From Todiramphus chloris collaris (taxonomy: Eukaryota > Chordata > Aves > Coraciiformes > Alcedinidae), in the NCBI GenBank assembly GCA_025345505.1, contig JANVCC010000021.1:31802419-31866418 (forward strand): 64,000 nucleotides of DNA, in the 5' to 3' direction. The notes under the pieces are model-generated. The model had not been told where the DNA came from, searched no databases, and was given only the letters and a program-made list of their open reading frames with translations. This document shows positions 61,290 to 64,000 of this stretch, one piece after another (within the stretch, counting starts at the first letter, position 1; each line of letters opens with the position of its first letter). Both the position numbers and the translations under genes were made by a program.

Positions 61290-64000
61290 AAAATGTGATT
61301 TTAATGTGTATTACAAAAGCACCTGTTAACTATTACTTCTGAAAACAGGTAGTGTTATTGGATTAGAATTAGGTCAGGTTTAGGTCTTACTGCATACTGT
61401 TCAATACAACTGTACAAATTCCTAGAGCTGCACCAAGTTTTCATGACAGATTCTATCAGTAATATAGGTGAGAAGCAATAAACAAAGAACTCCTCTACAA
61501 CACTGTGAAGGAAGACCCTTCTCTTGATTAGTCAGGAGTACATGTCGGCCAAGTAAAAGTTCCTCGGTTATTAGACTTCAGACGAAAGAGCTTATGCTTA
61601 CATTTTTATATACCTTAAAGTACCCTACACTGATAAGTAAAAAAGAATGCTAAGAAATAATGTATTTCATCACTTTTCCTGTCTTAAATATATAAATATT
61701 AATGCATTCCTTGTCTTTGTAAGGTTTATACTCATCTTCAAGTTTAATTGCCACTAAAATTTTTAGCATTTCCCAGCTACTGATCTCTGCTTAGTCAGTT
61801 TTTACTGTGAGGCCACTGGCATGCATTAACCTATCATATTCATATGCTCTCTAAAAGTTAAACCTAAGTTTTCTATAGTAAGGGTTTGCAATTCTTAAAC
61901 TATAAAGCTTTCTAATATGCAAATCTAAGAAAATCCTTGTGGATTTTGAGACTGTCCAAGATAGTCATTCAGCAAATGTTTAGGAATTTCAGTTTCCATA
62001 AAATGACCTCCACATACCAGCAATTTTTTTTTTTATTATTATTATTTATATTGTCCAAGTAGATTATAGCAAATGTTCACTGTCAGCTTCCATATTTATC
62101 ATTCAGTACATCTTGATTGCATTTTAATTTGCATTCATTTGGTAAAATCACAAGAGTATGAGGAACTCCTTTTCTTGTTTTTATTTATATGCTGTTACTT
62201 TGAAAGGTATTTGGGATGTATTTTATGTTAAAACTGAATTTAAAGGTAGTTTATAAAGTGTTAAATGTGATATTTTACATTTATGTATAAATATTTTCAT
62301 ATTTTCACAGTTGAAAAGATGGTTTTAGAATAACCATTACAAATCATTACTGTTCATTGTAATACATATTACATAGCTGGAAATCATTGACTTTAATATC
62401 AGTAACTGCAAATGTGCTTTTTTCTGTGTACAATATACCACAACTCATGTCAACTAGCTTATACTCAAAATTCTTTTCCAAACACAGTAGGGAAATATCC
62501 AAAAAAATATCAAAAAAAAAATCTAAAATATCCATATATCCAAAAATACACAATCTAATTTAATCAGTAAATATATTGTAATTTTAAATAAGAATTTTGA
62601 AAACACAATTGAAGTAAGTCTGAACATTTGTACTAGGAATCCTCCACTATTTCTCAGAGCTTTTCACATATGCCAAATACATCTCTACCTACTTTCTTTG
62701 TCTCTCAACATTCATATATTACACACATACACATAAAAACACAGTGAAATAAAAGAGAGGAAAAAATATCCAGAGCACCAGTGTGTACTAAAACCTAAAA
62801 GTATTCAAGTTATTTTTAACAAAATAATTTTCAAATTGCTTTATCTGAAACAATAAATAAATGAACAGATGGTCACATACTGGTTTTGGGGTTTTTTTTT
62901 ACTTTAAAACTTAATGTCCTGTGTTAGAGAAATCCAATCAAGATTCGGCCTCATCCTTCATATTTAATATTTCCATTACATAAACACCTATATCACTATA
63001 TATATTTCCTATGACAATACAGCCATTGTATGACATTTATATCTTACTTTATACACAAGTACTTTTGCACCTGTTTCAACATAAACCAAATGCAAGCAAT
63101 GAAAATGCTTTATTCAATAGGTGAACAAGCAACAAAGCCATATGAAGATGACATCTTCTAATTGCCTGCAGTGCATCTGCTAATAAAGTTCCAGGGCTTA
63201 CAAAAAGAACTTCTAGGATAAAGGCCAGGACAATTGTAAAGGCCAAATTATTAATTAATATCAGGCAGCTATCATAAATTGCTGGTTTCTTGCCAGAATA
63301 CAGCATGTTGTTGGAGGGCTTAACAGGAAGGGTTTTATGAATACTGCAGACAGTAATAAATCTTAGCAAGTTCTAATTTAATATAAACCTGCTGCAGCCT
63401 TCATTTGTTGCTAACAGTCAAACTAAAAAAGCTGTGGTGTCCTAATTGCCTTAGATAATTCACTGAGGATTTAAATTCAGCACAGTGAATAATTTTGCAG
63501 AAACTATGAGTAAAAGCTAATGCTTTGGTTACTGAGTTCTTTATTGATTTCTTACTATATGTATCTGAAACCAAGAAGTCCTCACATCATAACTTGAAAT
63601 TTAGATTTTGGAATGGTATACTAAACTTACCTTTGCACTTATTAGCCCATGTTCTGGTCAGCAGACAGCTGGTGAGATGCATTATTACCCAGAATGGTAT
63701 GATGTTTAATGCTCAGTCCACGCTGATTTTAGAGTAATAATCAGGCATCTCATGCTACTTCTTCTTTTTAATGAACTAGAGTCCGGGGATGATCATTGGC
63801 CATTAATTCCCAAAATGATGGAAAAACAGTAATCTTCTTTCAGGTAAAGAGAATATTTATTAAATGTGCCAGAGAATAACAAAAAGCAGTGATATTTCTT
63901 GCTGATGTCTTTAGCCATATCAGCATTCAAAATAAAGCACAGTTCATGCAGGTGTCAGGTTCCACCAACCTATCTCAATTATGCCCATATATAAAATTAA
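61290..64000. other. AT-rich noncoding DNA to the window end
   Basis: About 2.7 kb without a supported exon or recognised transposon. A T-run and ATT repeat lie at 62,022-62,046. The stretch 63,080-63,480 is of mixed complexity with homeodomain-type ATTAATTAAT and TAATTGCC motifs and is discussed as a possible conserved noncoding element. Confidence 0.5.

Noticed and set aside
1-64000. Search for CRISPR arrays, operons, phage or defence systems
   Set aside because: No regularly spaced repeats, dense coding or bacterial gene families are present. The sequence is vertebrate noncoding DNA.

Overview
The window looks like nuclear DNA from a bird, most likely a non-galliform one. It is AT-rich and gene-poor. 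The recognisable repeats are CR1 LINE fragments, several ending in the avian ATTCTRTGAT-type 3' repeat, and endogenous-retrovirus LTRs with TGTCCTGGTTTGAG-type termini. I saw no L1, Alu-like or other mammalian repeats. Placement in birds rests on recognising repeat families from memory; no database was searched.

I found no protein-coding exon, tRNA, rRNA, CRISPR array or bacterial-type operon. Apart from stretches inside CR1 and LTR copies, the open reading frames are short (mostly 60-120 codons), match no family I recognise, and often lie in A-, K- or T-rich low-complexity sequence. The window is best read as intergenic desert or the inside of a very large intron, so there are no genes to place in a pathway.

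Layout. 1-5.1 kb: unique AT-rich DNA with a 15-bp perfect hairpin (240-275) and a CR1 3' tail (2.76-2.87 kb). 5.09-6.21 kb: an ERV LTR on the minus strand whose promoter is deleted and whose A-rich segment is expanded. 6.2-14.7 kb: unique DNA. 14,749-15,148: an assembly gap of 400 N. 16.24-17.06 kb: a solo LTR with a matching target-site duplication, followed by a CR1 (17.24-17.80 kb) and an A/C-rich tract. 23.62-24.68 kb: a decayed CR1 with part of the reverse transcriptase. 25.45-26.22 kb: a GC-rich block, probably an unclassified repeat. 33.77-34.80 kb: two old CR1 copies facing each other. 37.48-37.66 kb: a CR1 3' end. 38.50-38.61 kb: a long imperfect hairpin. 44.63-45.00 kb: an old CR1. 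46.48-48.06 kb: two CR1 copies facing each other, the larger with a still-open RT C-terminal frame. 53.38-53.64 kb: an LTR fragment related to the 16-kb one. 60.32-61.29 kb: an LTR related to the 5-kb one, keeping TATA and CCAAT motifs. The rest is AT-rich unique DNA, homopolymers and three G-rich tracts.

I found nothing that amounts to a new biological system. The observations most worth checking are the 112-bp hairpin at 38.5 kb, the solo LTR with its duplication, the young CR1 with an open frame, the GC-rich block at 25.5-26.2 kb and a few stretches that could be conserved noncoding elements.
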